Below the pieces are notes generated by a model. The model had not been told where the DNA came from, made no database searches, and worked only from the letters and a program-made list of their open reading frames with translations. Source: Plasmodium malariae (Eukaryota; Apicomplexa; Aconoidasida; Haemosporida; Plasmodiidae). Taken from it: 64,000 nt of DNA. Numbering within the stretch: the first letter of the stretch is position 1; every line of letters begins with the position of its first letter. The DNA lies in assembly GCF_900090045.1 (NCBI RefSeq), contig NC_041787.1, positions 2,911,001 through 2,975,000 on the forward strand, written 5' to 3'. Shown here piece after piece: positions 38,454 through 50,939 of the stretch. Made by a program: the position numbers and the translations under genes.

Positions 38454-39391
38454 ATGAAAAAAAGCATTATGATTTTCTCATTTATTAAAATTGTTGTACT
38501 TAACTTTTTAACGTGGATACCCCATTTAAGTAATCATGTGGTATGATAAAATTATTTAAGAATATTTATGTTATTTATATTTTTCATTTTATATTTTTAT
38601 GAATACTGTTTTCATCATTATATTATTTATTCATTAAATAACTATTATTGATTTTGGATTTTTAGATTACGTTTAACAAATACCTAGGCAAAAAGTACAC
38701 GCCTGCTATAAAATTAGACGACAGAATATATCGATTACTAGCAAAATATAAAAAAGATAAGGATTCAAAAGTTGTAATGTTAAGAGATGATATATCAAAT
38801 AATGGAATGGACAAAAAAAAGGGTATATCTAATACTGAAAAGGAGTGCACAGAAAAAAAGAAAGAATTATATAGAGGTTCACTAAATAATTATGATGGAC
38901 AAAAACAAGATATGAACAATAAATGTTCTAAATTTGTGACAAAAAAATACAGTCATCTTGAAAAAAAAATATTCAAAGAGCTGGATTTTGTAGATTTTCT
39001 TAAAAGCAACAAGAATATTAGTGATAAGACTTACAAGAAAATAATGCGTAAAAAATTCTCATTACGATTAGGATCACCTTTATTATTGTTTTTGTTGTTA
39101 TCAACTGTACTCATAGTAGATATATCTCTGTGTTATTCATCTAAAGGAAATGGATTTTGGGAATTATCAGGATTGAAGGCGACTTTAAGTACCTGGGAGA
39201 CAAAGTTGACGCCATATTTTGGTTCGTTGTTTACTGCTACAGGTACATCTAAAACTGTATTAGGAGCATTATTTAATATTGTATTATATGTTATACCCTT
39301 TTTAATATTAGGTGTTACACTTATAATGTACGTTTTTTATTACCATAAAAAAGCTAAAAAATATGAAAAAATTAAGTTCAGTAAAAAGTGA
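38454..39391 (+). CDS. fam-l-type exported membrane protein, intact, 2 exons
   Basis: Exons 38454-38540 and 38666-39391 (intron 125 bases, GTATGA donor, TTTTTAG acceptor), 270 residues. Exon 1 starts MKKSIMIFSFIKIVVLNFLTW instead of the usual MEQ opening but keeps length, hydrophobicity and the FIKI..LTW spacing. Exon 2 begins ITFNKYLGKKYTP and has RIYRLLAKYKK as export motif (Lys at the last position). The core YSHLEKKIFKELDFVDFL, the NISDKTYKK block, membrane segment 1 (SPLLLFLLLSTVLIVDIS), a loop of about 50 residues rich in Gly/Thr, membrane segment 2 (ALFNIVLYVIPFLILGVTLI) and the tail HKKAKKYEKIKFSKK follow. No lesion is seen. Function unknown; predicted exported. Confidence 0.88.
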
Positions 39392-42300
39392 AATGTATAA
39401 TAAGGAATTTATTTTTTTAAGGTAACATATATTTTAATATGATGTAATATTTACAATGTCATTAGTTATGTGTATAATAAACATATAGTACAAATGAACT
39501 AAGTTTGATTGGTTACTCTTGGTCATTATATAAATAACCCTAAATTTGTTTTATAATCATAATAATATTTTAAAAATAAATTATATGTATGTTAAGATGC
39601 AAATATCAACAAGGGAAATAACAATAAATAAATATATTTGTAATAATAGGGTAAATAATTATTTTTATATTTTTGATATTAAACAGACTTATCTATATAT
39701 CTCATAAAAATAATAATAATGGGGTTTCGGTGGTATTTTAAACTATTCAAAATATATTGAGAACTACCTATATTTTGATATTAATAATGCTACTTTTTTT
39801 AATTTAATAAATATTAATCTATATAAATTATGCTTTATACAATAACATTTCTTTTAATGAATGTTAATTTTATGTGTTATAATGGAATTATATAAATGTA
39901 TAATATATATTCATGAAAGGTTTAGTTAAAAATAAATAAATATAACATTTTGCATGCAATGCATATATGAGTACTTGAGGAGAGCACATATAATATAACA
40001 AAATTGTTTCTGCGTAAATTCAAATAGAACTGAAAGTTTTATTTAGTATTTATTTTAGTTACTGGAGTTACGTACATATATAATTTCATTTCTTCGAAAT
40101 TAAAATGTTTATATTTTTTAATCATATATGTATGGATATATATGCTACAAAAAGAAAAACTACCAAATGGATAATTGAGAATTGGAAAATTTACATTCAT
40201 ACTAATAACATTTTAGGTAAAATAAGATTATAATTTTTTTCCTTTTTAGTTAACATTAATTGTTAGAGCATGCTATTAAAATATGTAATTTTAAGTATAT
40301 AATATATACATATATATATATAAAGGTAAGATGTAATAAATAAAAATTATTTTTTGTAACAGAAACAATGATATTTTAAATAGAAAAATTTTAACAGATA
40401 ATAATATTTATGTTTATGATACTCATATATATTTATTTCTAATGGTCCAAAATATATATAATAATAGAAAATAAAATATAATTTTTTGTCATCTGTTAGT
40501 TCTATTTCATATACTTTATTTATTTATATAATGAAATATATAAAAAAAAATACATTTTTACAAATATATATGTATTTTTTTAATTTATTTAAAACTAATT
40601 ATTTTTAAAAAATATTTTTAAATATATTTTATGACAATATGGATAATTTTTCATGTAGTGCTTTTACAGTTGGCAACTAGGTACTCTGACATTTCTATTT
40701 GCTTAGTATCTATTTTAGTAACTTTTTTATGTGTTAATGAACATTAATTTTTAAATAAGAAAAATTTAGAAAACGATTTAAATTATTTTGTGTTATTATT
40801 AATTAATAATGTTTATCACAACTCAGATAAAAATTGTGTAAATGCAAGTCTTTACATAAAGTGAATTATCTTTTTATCTATTTTATGTATACAAGAAGGA
40901 AATACGGAACATATAATTTATCATGTGCATTAATATATTTTTACGTATCTTAATAATAAATAAAGTATTATAATATTATTTATGATAATAGTTACTATGC
41001 ATGATTCAGTATATAGTTCCATTAAATTTGAAGTAACTTTTTTATTATATTAAGAGATAAATGAAATTAATTAATAAAAATAATGCACTCATTTTTTATT
41101 GTATTCGGTTCATTAAAATAATCCATAGACGTTGTATATTAATTTAGGTTGTTTTAAAATTTAAAATAACATTCTAATTTTAAAAGACATAAAAATTGAA
41201 AAATTAAAAAAAAGAAAAGAAACTATAATAATAATTAGAATATAATAAATACTCAATGCAAATATTATTAAAAAAATATTACATCGTTAATTCCTATGTA
41301 AAACATAATTTAGTGGGAATGTAGTACCTATAATACATTATACTGTAAGTTAATATACATATAATGGATATGGATCCTTCATTAAAATTATATGAAATAA
41401 TTTAACAAAATATAGTTTTCTTACTTAATGACAAAATTATCTAAGGTGCATTATTTAAAAATGAGTAATTCCTTTGACGTGTCATTTGTATTTTTTATTT
41501 GTTATAGTGTTTTATTATAAGTACAATATTTTTAAAATTTCAATTTGTAAATTAAAAAATTTCTATAATAAAACTATTATTACAAATTGCAGAATTTAAT
41601 ATAATCTGAGTTAAGCAGAAATTTTAAAGAATCGTCTTTATATATTATTGTAGTTTTTTACACTCATGTTTTCGTAGGGAGTGTTTTATTTTGTTACATG
41701 GTAATTTTTATTCTTTATTTTAACATTAGTTTTTTTCATTAACATTATATTTAAGTCCTTGAATACTAAAGAAATGGTACATAATGTTGTTATACTATTA
41801 TTATGAAAAAGACAATACAAATTCAAAGAAACTTTTGTACGATAAAGCACAATACTCACTATAAAATTGGTAATTAATATATGAGGTAAAATAAAAATTC
41901 ATTTTACAAAAATTTTATCAAATAATCAAAATGTCTTTGAGGGGTAATTCAGTTATGAAAAATAAAAAATATAGAGAATAAAGTAGATAAAATATGTTGG
42001 TGAAAAGATAATGTTACAAAGATAATATATAAAAAATTTGATATATTAGGAAAAATCTTTAAGCGATAATTTAGCATATGAACCCAATGAGAAAATGCAC
42101 TTGCAAGAAGAAAACATTATATGAAATAATGGAAATAATGAAAACAAAATCCTTCATGTTATAATGTATATATTAAGTAGGGTTATAAATTCGTCTATTT
42201 CGTTTATTGTAAATATATATATTATTATTTATAATGAAGGAAGTATATTAAAAATATATTATTGGAAAACAATTAAAATTATGAATTAATATAATATGAT

Positions 42301-43760
42301 CTAAAACTCGAAAAATTAATGTGAAAATCTAATATAGTGACCACATTGGAGAAAAGTAATATAGATGAAATTAAGAATAAATTTTTGAAATAATATAGTT
42401 TTAAATATGTTATATTGAAATGCAATATATGGAATATAATAAATAATGCTTAAGTTATATTTTAATAAATAATGAGATTATATTGTTTTTAAGTAATAGA
42501 TTGCTTTTAATATAGTGTAATTGAATTGAATAAATTTAGAATTCTAGAACCTATAAAATATAATTTTATTGGATGAACAATTTTTTAACAATAATATGAC
42601 AATGTTGAACTTAGAATATTGTTGTAATATTATTTAAATAATTGAAATAATAAAAACTTATAGTTATAATCTTCGAATACATTATATATAGTTGAAGGTT
42701 ATTTCTGGAAAAAAAATGTATATTATAAAAAAAGAAATAAAAACTATGTATTATATCCTATACATGAAAATAACATAAAGCACATTTGTTAATCTTGAAA
42801 CAATTTAATATGGATAAAAATATATGAGGGTATTTTGTAATAATAAGGTGCCAAAAATTTTTAAATTAAATAATTATAATAAAAGAAAAAAATTTATAAT
42901 AATTCTTTTTTTATTATATAAAAAATATGTTTATTATAAAATAATATATTTACATTTAAATATTATATCTTAATATTTATATAATTTTGATTTTTATAGT
43001 ATGTATTCTGTTAATAATAATAACAAATATATATAGCCTTTTGTTTTTTCAAAGTAGATTATAAATTAATTGTAATATTATATCCATAGAGATTAAAATC
43101 AAATAACTGTTCCTAATAATAAAAATATCATTATATTAACATTTATCTGTAAGGAATATATCACAGGGGAAAAAATATAAATAAAAAGATTCTTAAGAAA
43201 ATTACAATATAATGTATGATAATAAAAATTATAATCACTTTAGACTGTATAACACATATTCAAAGAAATTTTGTTTTAATGTATATCTTTCTATATAATA
43301 TATATTTTTGTTAAATATTATAAGCCAGAAACTCATTTCATGTAAAATTTTTATGAATGTTTTTTCTATTCTCAATTTGTAGCACTGTTACATCTTAATC
43401 TTAAACCATTATTTCTAATATATTTTAATTTATATATTTAAAATGATATAGGAACATGTGTATAAATAATATTTTTGTTTTTACTTTTTTTTTAATTTAA
43501 CAAATATATATCAAAACTGAATGGTGAAAAAATGTAATGGTGAATAGGCACATGTGATTTTATTATTGAACTTACTATTAATAGCTCTTTTAAATTATTC
43601 TATATTTATTGATGTACATTATATTGTTTGTTAAAATTAGTATTAAATTATTTATTTTCATTTCCTTTATTTTTAGGAATGTATAAGTTTTACTTTCAAA
43701 TACAATATATAATGAATACAAAATATAAGTCATTAAAAATGATTTTTATAAACATTTCAG
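39392..43760. other. intergenic stretch with a coding-like remnant near 42 kb
   Basis: About 330 bases past the stop, at 39721-39739, GGGGTTTCGGTGGTATTTT stands where the 18889 gene has its telomere-like tract, but the match to the repeat is poor. Around 42030-42160 a frame reads EKSLSDNLAYEPNEKMHLQEE and continues NNGNNENKILHV after a stop; its polar composition suggests the remains of an unidentified protein gene. Nothing else is gene-like. Confidence 0.4.
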
Positions 43761-45253
43761 GGAAAATTTTGGGTTTGGAAATATTGATACCTTGAAAAAA
43801 CATTGTAAAAAAATTATAGAAAATTTTAAGAAAATGCTTGAGACGGAAAATGAAAAGCGTAAAAATGCCTGTTTAAATTTTATACATTGGTTATATGATG
43901 AAATATTGAAATTTTTTAAAAAAAGAAGCTACAATTATTCTGTTTCACGAATGGATAGTAAATTTAAAAAAATGATGAATCTTATTTGTTTCTAATCGGA
44001 ACAATAAGATTATTAGTACTATATTGAGAATTATAATTTGAATTATTTGTTGGAAGCGAAATATTTCTATGAATATTATAAATTATATAATAGTATTGAA
44101 AGTAAATATAATTATGATATTGTTAATCTCGAAAAAATTAAAGGATTTCTGAATTATATTAATAAAATATATGAAAATTATATAAGAAGAGAGAGAATTT
44201 GTGATTATTGCAGATACTGTGATAAATATTTCAATTGTGATTGCTAGTCCAAATAAATTGTTATCTAGGTTAAATAATAATAGTATTAAACCCCAGAATG
44301 CCACGGAAAATATTGAAAAAATAGCGTTGTACATCCTCCGTATTCTGGGAATTCAGTTTCAAGTATGATGAGACCATTTCATTATTTCACTTGAAATCAA
44401 AATCCTCGTAAAATATACGCATCTCATATACTCTTTATGATAATTAAGGAAGCTCCTAACCAAATAATTTCAGATAGGGGAAGAAAAAAAATAAGGAATA
44501 ATGGAATATTTGATTGGCTAGCTAAATTTTAAGAACAAAGAGAAAAAGCAGGAAAGTAATTCCAAAACAATGATGAATAATATGATAAATAAGTTTATAA
44601 ATCTCTCGATATTACAAAAAGTGCAGATCTTAATGAAATATTCAAAGAAAAAGGACCTCGTTCTAAATTCATATTGATAGGTGAAAAACGTTGCTAAAAG
44701 TAAAATTTCCGTGATGTAAATACACTTTAGCTAATGTTAAAAAAGCACAAGGTGATATTACTTATTAAAATTGAATGCAATGGTAATTCCAAGATGTTTA
44801 GTAATTTAGTAACAAAAGATAATGTATCATCTATTATTAAAGCTGGTTCTTACGTTAGTTCAATAAAATAAGACATAATAACGAAATCTGTTTAATTAGA
44901 AATTTACTTGTTAATTGATTTAGGAGTTCAAATATGTTTTCTGTTTTTCCCTTTTTGTAAACAGAATGAAAAATTAATATTAATATATAAAATGTTTATG
45001 TCGCTATTCATAATATATTTTCCTGAATAAATTATAAGTACGACATAAATACATTATACATTTTATATATTCTTCATACGTACATTATTTCATTGATTTT
45101 GGAGCGTGGTTGTGAATAAAATTATTGAGAAAAAAGGAGAATAACGATATGAATAATAGTTTAGGTAGGAATGAATTATCAACGAATATGCAATTAACTA
45201 TTCAGATAAATCCAGGAAGAAAACTGCATCGATTTACTTATCATATGCAGTGA
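43761..45253 (+). pseudogene. pir: PIR gene, heavily decayed
   Basis: The main exon starts after AACATTTCAG. The frame reads ENFGFGNIDTLKKHCKKIIE, KRKNACLNFIHWLYDEILKFF to a TAA at 43993, passes TAA and TAG within 40 bases, and continues in the same frame with NYLLEAKYFYEYYKLYNSIE, KGFLNYINKIYENYIRRERI and CDYCRYCDKYFNCDC; a one-base shift then gives SPNKLLSRLN. The C..HWLYDEI, LYEYYKxY and CxxCxxCDxYFxCD...LLSxL patterns are the PIR ectodomain. The next 500 bases form one frame (FDWLAKF, SLDITKSADLNEIFKEKGPR, SKMFSNLVTKDNVSSIIKAG) broken by several TAA/TAG codons, perhaps the variable hinge. A hydrophobic frame (LIDLGVQICFLFFPF) near 44915 and a tail-like end (NPGRKLHRFTYHMQ, stop at 45251) may be the membrane and last exons. 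The first half is well supported, the second tentative. Confidence 0.6.
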
Positions 45254-46966
45254 CATTCACATAGTGTGATATATAATATCAGCTGATATATAATTAATGC
45301 ATTATGAGGATGGAAACTGTTTTCTATTTATATTTCTATATAATAAGAACGAAATAAAAAATAGATAAGGCGTTAACTCTAAATATAAGTTTGGTTTTGA
45401 AAATTTATAGCAGTATAGATTGTTTTGTTTGTTTTTAAATTACCCATTAATTTGAATATTTTAATTATTATTATACTGTTTTTATTTAATAAAATAATTC
45501 CCTTTTTGTTATACACTTTATTTTTTTTTATAATATGTTATATATAAATTTAAAATATAAATTAGTATTAAAATAATATATTTAATAATAAATTACATTT
45601 TATATTTAATAACTTTTGATTATCGTATTATAGCATAATATATAAAAATATGAGGATTAAATAATGTTAATTCTTTTTATTGTATTAATCTGTTAGATTA
45701 TATGTCCAGCATTTATGATTTACAGTTTTTACTTAGTTCTGAGTCTATGGACTTGGAGTGGTCAGCATGAATTATAATATTTTTGATTTCTGTTAACAGT
45801 TTTATGTAGTAGGTTATAATTAATGTTGCAATTATGTATCAGTAAATGAAAGTATACTTATACTTATTGTTTTATCATTACAATTACATAATTGTTTTTT
45901 TTTTTTTTTTTTTTATAAAAATTACTTAAATATATTTGGAAAAATCAATTAATAGAAATAAAAAAAATATATATTAATTTTAAGGAGATTAATACAAGTG
46001 TATTATTTAGCCAAGGTTTTAAGAATGTTGTTACATCTTATACAAGAGTTACCCCTTTTTTTTTATCAATTTTTTATTTTTTATAAATATTTGTTATCAA
46101 TGTATTTATATAACTAAAATAAAATTAATTGACAGAATTTAGGAATTTTTCATTTGAATAATAATACGAATTAAAATTAATTAATAATTTTTATTTTCAT
46201 ACGTTATGTTGCAAAAATAATGAATCAACGTTTATTTTCCATTAATATATATATCTTATCGTAGTGTATGTAGTGTATTATTAATAAAATTTCCTAAATA
46301 TAGCATATATTTCAAAAGAGTTCATATATTTGGAGAGTTAATTATGTAAGTGAATAAAAAATGAAGCAGGGAGCATTCTACTTAGTGATGCGATCGTTAA
46401 TTACTATTGCTATTTAAATATTGTCATAATAGTTAATTTTATATTAAAAATAGTAAGTTTTTCTGAAATACCATTTATATTAATTAGAAAAATTAATAAA
46501 AAAAACATCGTCTAAATTGGTAATTATGTTCTTTATATAGAGAATAATGAATTATTTCTATTCTCTGTATTCCATAATTTGTATAAATATCATATTTTAA
46601 AAAAATTACAAATATATATGTTTTTTCATATTTAATAAGATAAATAAAATATGTTATTAAATTACACTATTAAATAATTGTATTATTTATTTTGAATACA
46701 TATTAATTTATTAAAATAATGTTATTCTAATTAATGTTCCTTTTTCACAAGGAGTATTAAAATAATATTTATATAATATATTTTTTAATTAATTTTTTTT
46801 TCCGTATATACTTGGAAAAGCGTTATAATTATATATATCTTTAATTTTTTCGGAAAAACAAATAAAAATAAAATAAGTAAATATAGTATCTTTTATATTT
46901 AAAGGAATATTTTAATATTGTTTATTTTCTTCTTGATGAATATATTAGAACACTGAGGTGTACATT
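45254..46966. other. intergenic: 5' cassette of the next pseudogene
   Basis: No gene seen. It contains a T20 tract at 45895-45914, the conserved block at 46211 and the TTTTGAAT element at 46690, in the same order as before the other exported genes. Confidence 0.55.
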
Positions 46967-47958
46967 CTGGACCAAAAAATTAGGTTACTTTTTTTTATTA
47001 GTATTTCCATCTTAATATTAAATTGAAGAAGTCATATTTCCAATGATATAGCATGAAAATATTATTTGAGGATACATATACTAATTATATTTTTTGTTTT
47101 TAATTTTTATTAATACATTTTATTTTTTGACAACATATATTTACATAAATAATGATATTTACTTATTCCTCAGAATAAGTTAAAGAAAACCAAATATGAA
47201 AATCACAGTAGTGTTAGCAAATTAAATATTGGAACTTACAGATTATTAGAAAAATATAAAGGGGATAAGGATTTAAATATTTTATGTTTAAATGAAGAGA
47301 TATCAAATAATGTAGTAAATAAAATAAAAGATACATCTATTTATGAAAAAAAAGTAGAAAGAATAAAGACACCATCAAGAAGAATTCCTTGATTAATGAG
47401 AAAAGTCATAAGCACAATATGTAAAACAAATCTTGAATATATGAAACAAAAAAAGGCTCAAATTTGGAAAAAAATATATTAAAAGAACTTGATTTTGAAT
47501 ATTTTCTTAAAAACAATAGGACAATTAATGATAAGACTTACAAAAAAATAATATGTAAAAAATATGGATTACGACTTGTTTCACCTATAATACTGCTATT
47601 GTTATTAACGACATTACCAATATTAGAATATTTTTGTGCTTATGGACGTTTATTAGGATTATTTAGGATATTGTATATTATATTTTCAGATGGGTGGTAT
47701 TATCTTTTAAGAAAGTTTTTTAAAAAATCTTCTATAGTTTTTTTGTTAAAATTTGCGGAAAAAGGAGAAATGAAGGTTCTACGAAAGGAGTTAAAATTTA
47801 GCGCTTGCATTTATGTAAAATATTTTTTAGGTTTTCTAATATATTTAGTACCACTCATTATATTATGCGTTACCTTTATATTAGCTGCTGTTTATTACCA
47901 TATGTCAGTTAAGAGATATAAAAGAAAAAAGTTCAGAAAAGGTAAAATGTATAATTAG
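46967..47958 (+). pseudogene. fam-l-type exported protein, decayed
   Basis: Exon 1 (46967-47050) has CTG for the ATG start, then DQKIRLLFFISISILILN, and TGA at 47024-47026 for the conserved TGG; the donor reads GCATGA instead of GTATGA. Exon 2 starts at 47174 after TTCCTCAG with NKLKKTKYEN and still has an export motif (GTYRLLEKYKGDKD). A frameshift lies near 47385, and TAA and TGA stops follow in the shifted frame (after HKHNM and NKS). From 47464 the rest is open to 47958: LEKNILKELDFEYFL, the TINDKTYKK block, membrane segment 1 (VSPIILLLLLTTLPILEYF), a loop, membrane segment 2 (YFLGFLIYLVPLIILCVTFI) and the tail HMSVKRYKRKKFRKGK. Start, donor and frame are all lost, so it is a dead copy with a well-kept 3' half. 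Confidence 0.85.
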
Positions 47959-50637
47959 TAATATGTTCCTTTATATAAAGAAGCTTTTAACATTAAGAAA
48001 TGGCTTTATTTTCTTTAGATATATGCCTATCAAAAATGTGCATAATTTCTTAAATTTTTCAAATGTTTTTATTTATATGTATCACTTTTGATATACAGTA
48101 TTAAAAGAAAAGTTTCTAATTTTTTGGGAATTAAAAGATTATAGGTTTTTTTAAAGTATATTTCAATATAATACTTTTATTCAGTTAAATTATATCATTC
48201 AATAAATACGTATGAGTATTTAAATAGGATTTTATGATAAATATTTTTTTGTTTGTTGCGTTTTATATATTTTGGTACAATTCATATAATTGTACTGAAT
48301 TTGTATACTGATTTACATTTGAAATATAAGAAATTGTACTTTCTATTTTTTAACAAGTTGAATCTAATATTATTATTTGCTAACACAATTAAAAGAAAAG
48401 TAAAATTATTTTTAGATTAAAGATGATGTGTCTTTTTTTATTTTTGTGAAACGATGTAAAGGAATTTTGTTGCATTGATATAGATATTTATATATATATA
48501 TGTTTTATTAAAAAAACAATATTTATTCTATAATATATATTTTATTTGATATGAGTTATAAAACATATTTATTGTAAAAATTTTTTAAAACTCATTATGC
48601 TGTTTCTCGTTCAGTTTAAATGGAAAATATATATATATATATATACAATTGTATAATATATTTATTACACATAAGTTATTTGTAACTGACAAATGAGTTA
48701 GATATTCTAAATACCTATAATTAAATGAAGAATTCAAAGAATTTATTTTATGACTATTTTGTTTAATCGTGATGTTAATTGATTTTTCGATAGTCAAATT
48801 AATTATATATTTAATGAAAATACATGGACAAATAAACTGTATATATTTTTTATATTTTTTACATTATTAAACAATAAAACAAGTAATTAAGGCTTAATAA
48901 TATATAAATTGATGACAATCTAATTGCTCTTTTTTTTTTATCTTTGTTTTTACATGATAGAGGCCCTATAAATATGTGTCTTGTATACCTTTGAAAATAA
49001 AAACTATCATAAAGGTTTATGAAAATAAATATATATTTTCAATAATCATATAGTGGGTAGGTATTTATCTGTATACATTTTCTATTTTTTATTCTTATAA
49101 ATTTGTTATATAACGTGTTAATATCACTATGAGGATGTAAAGACATTTATATAATTCATATTATTAACTGATAATTTCTTCAAAAAAATAATAATAATTT
49201 TTTAAACAATATAAAAGCAAAAAAATTAATCTATTGTAGATAATTTATAAATATTTAACATAATTTTTAATTGACATATATGTTTAATAAAATATATTTA
49301 GGATATAATTCAACTTTTTTTTTTGATGTATAATTAAGTTTGATGAATAAGGTTTCCCACATGGTAATTTAGAAAGTAATTTTCATATATTAAATTAGTT
49401 TTTTTATAGATTCAATTTAATATTATAATATAATATAAATACACGTTTTATTTATAACATGTATGTATATTTTAAAAAGTATAGTTTAGAAAATGAAATA
49501 ACTCATATATAACTTTGTTATGTGAAAATATACTTATAACCTAGAGAAAATAAAAGTAAATTATGTTGACAACTGTGCAACTGTGATTAGAGACATTGCT
49601 AGATATGAATATTAAAGATATATTTTTATTTGTTATTTTGTTAATATTAAATGCTATAATATTTTGTGAAGGTATATGGATTTCTACAAATAATATACAT
49701 ACGTATTTAGAAGTTTTTTGTTTATAGTTCATACTGTTGGTACAAATTCGATGAGATATATTAGTATATCTTTAATTTTTATTAGTTATGTAGGTAAATG
49801 TTTATCCATTTGCGGTATTTCAATGTTTCGACAATAAGGAAAAGGACATATATATTTATTATTTAATTAGTGCACTTACATAATTGTTGATTTATTACTA
49901 TTATATAGAAATTATTTGAATATCTATGGTATATTATTTTGATAAAATGTTTATCTATTTTTAGTTATTGCACAATTATAGAACTACATTATACTGCCAA
50001 GATTATCCTGATATTAATACATTTTTTACAAGAATTATTCTATATTTTTTGATTTTCTTCTTTCTCATTGCATGTTTTCTAAATATACATGTTCATTTGA
50101 AAAAAAAAGTAAAATAAAATAATTTGTTAAATTATCACAATTTTAATTTAAAAATAATTGTATAAATTAAAAGTTGTAAATTTTAAAAAATATGACTAAA
50201 ATATAAAAAGCTTGTTTTTATTTGACTTTAACATATATATTTTATCATACATTATGTACTATTATATTGATTTAATTTTTTAAAGTTATATAATACTATA
50301 AAAATACAATTCATTCAATTAATATTGAACAGAAATTTGAACAGCATATATCTATTTTCTTTTATCTTAATTACAAACATACTGATATATTAATTAATAT
50401 TTTTTAGGAGTAATTAATAGCTTTTCTAATGTATAATATTTTATAGGAAAAAATCATTAAAATTTGCATTTCTTCTTTTAAATTATGGTATATAATTTAT
50501 TATTTAAAAGTGTGAATAATATATATTTTAAAATAAACTGATAATTATGAAATGTTAAGAAATATATATTTTATTTTATTTTCAAATTATTGTTAGAAAA
50601 AATATTAAATTATTATATTTAATAATTAAATTATATA
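47959..50637. other. intergenic: duplicated 3' flank and 5' cassette
   Basis: 49018-49165 matches 19281-19430 (3' flank of the 17926 gene). The region from about 49720 to 50110 matches 58300-58690: the GTTTATAGTTCAT, GATATATTAG, AACTACATTAT and AAGATTAT/ATTAA blocks occur in the same order about 880-1200 bases before the starts at 50940 and 59445. The ORFs at 48585-48797 and 49541-49732 (minus) have no family mark. Confidence 0.55.
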
Positions 50638-50696
50638 TTTTGAATTTTAAATATATTTAAATTATTTTATTTTGTTTAATGGTTAGTTTTTTTTAA

Positions 50697-50732
50697 ATAA
50701 TAATATAATAATAATATAATAATAATATAATA
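50697..50732. repeat. tandem 11-bp repeat
   Basis: Three copies of TAATATAATAA head to tail, 210 bases before the start codon at 50940, between the conserved TTTTGAAT element and the coding region. Confidence 0.85.
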
Positions 50733-50939
50733 AAAATATTATAATATATTTTTAATTTATTTTACTGAATTTCTGTAACAAAAATAATTACAGTTAAAAA
50801 TATTTTATTTTTTAGTAAAAAATAAAATATAATTAAAAAAAAATAAATTTTAATTAGTATAGCTTATCAGAAAAAATGTTATACATTTTTTTTAATTTTT
50901 TCCATAATGAATATGTTACAATATTAAAAGTTTTACATC

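Noticed and set aside
39721..39739. Second telomere-repeat tract
   Set aside because: GGGGTTTCGGTGG is too degenerate and too short to be called a TTYAGGG array, though its position after a fam-l-type gene is suggestive.
44083..44334. Minus-strand hydrophobic ORF
   Set aside because: Antisense to the PIR cysteine region, which has recognisable sense-strand motifs.
44470..44530. Retroelement integrase fragment (frame NQIISDRGRKK)
   Set aside because: The ISDRG word alone is short; no further integrase motifs are present and it lies within a frame continuous with decayed PIR sequence.
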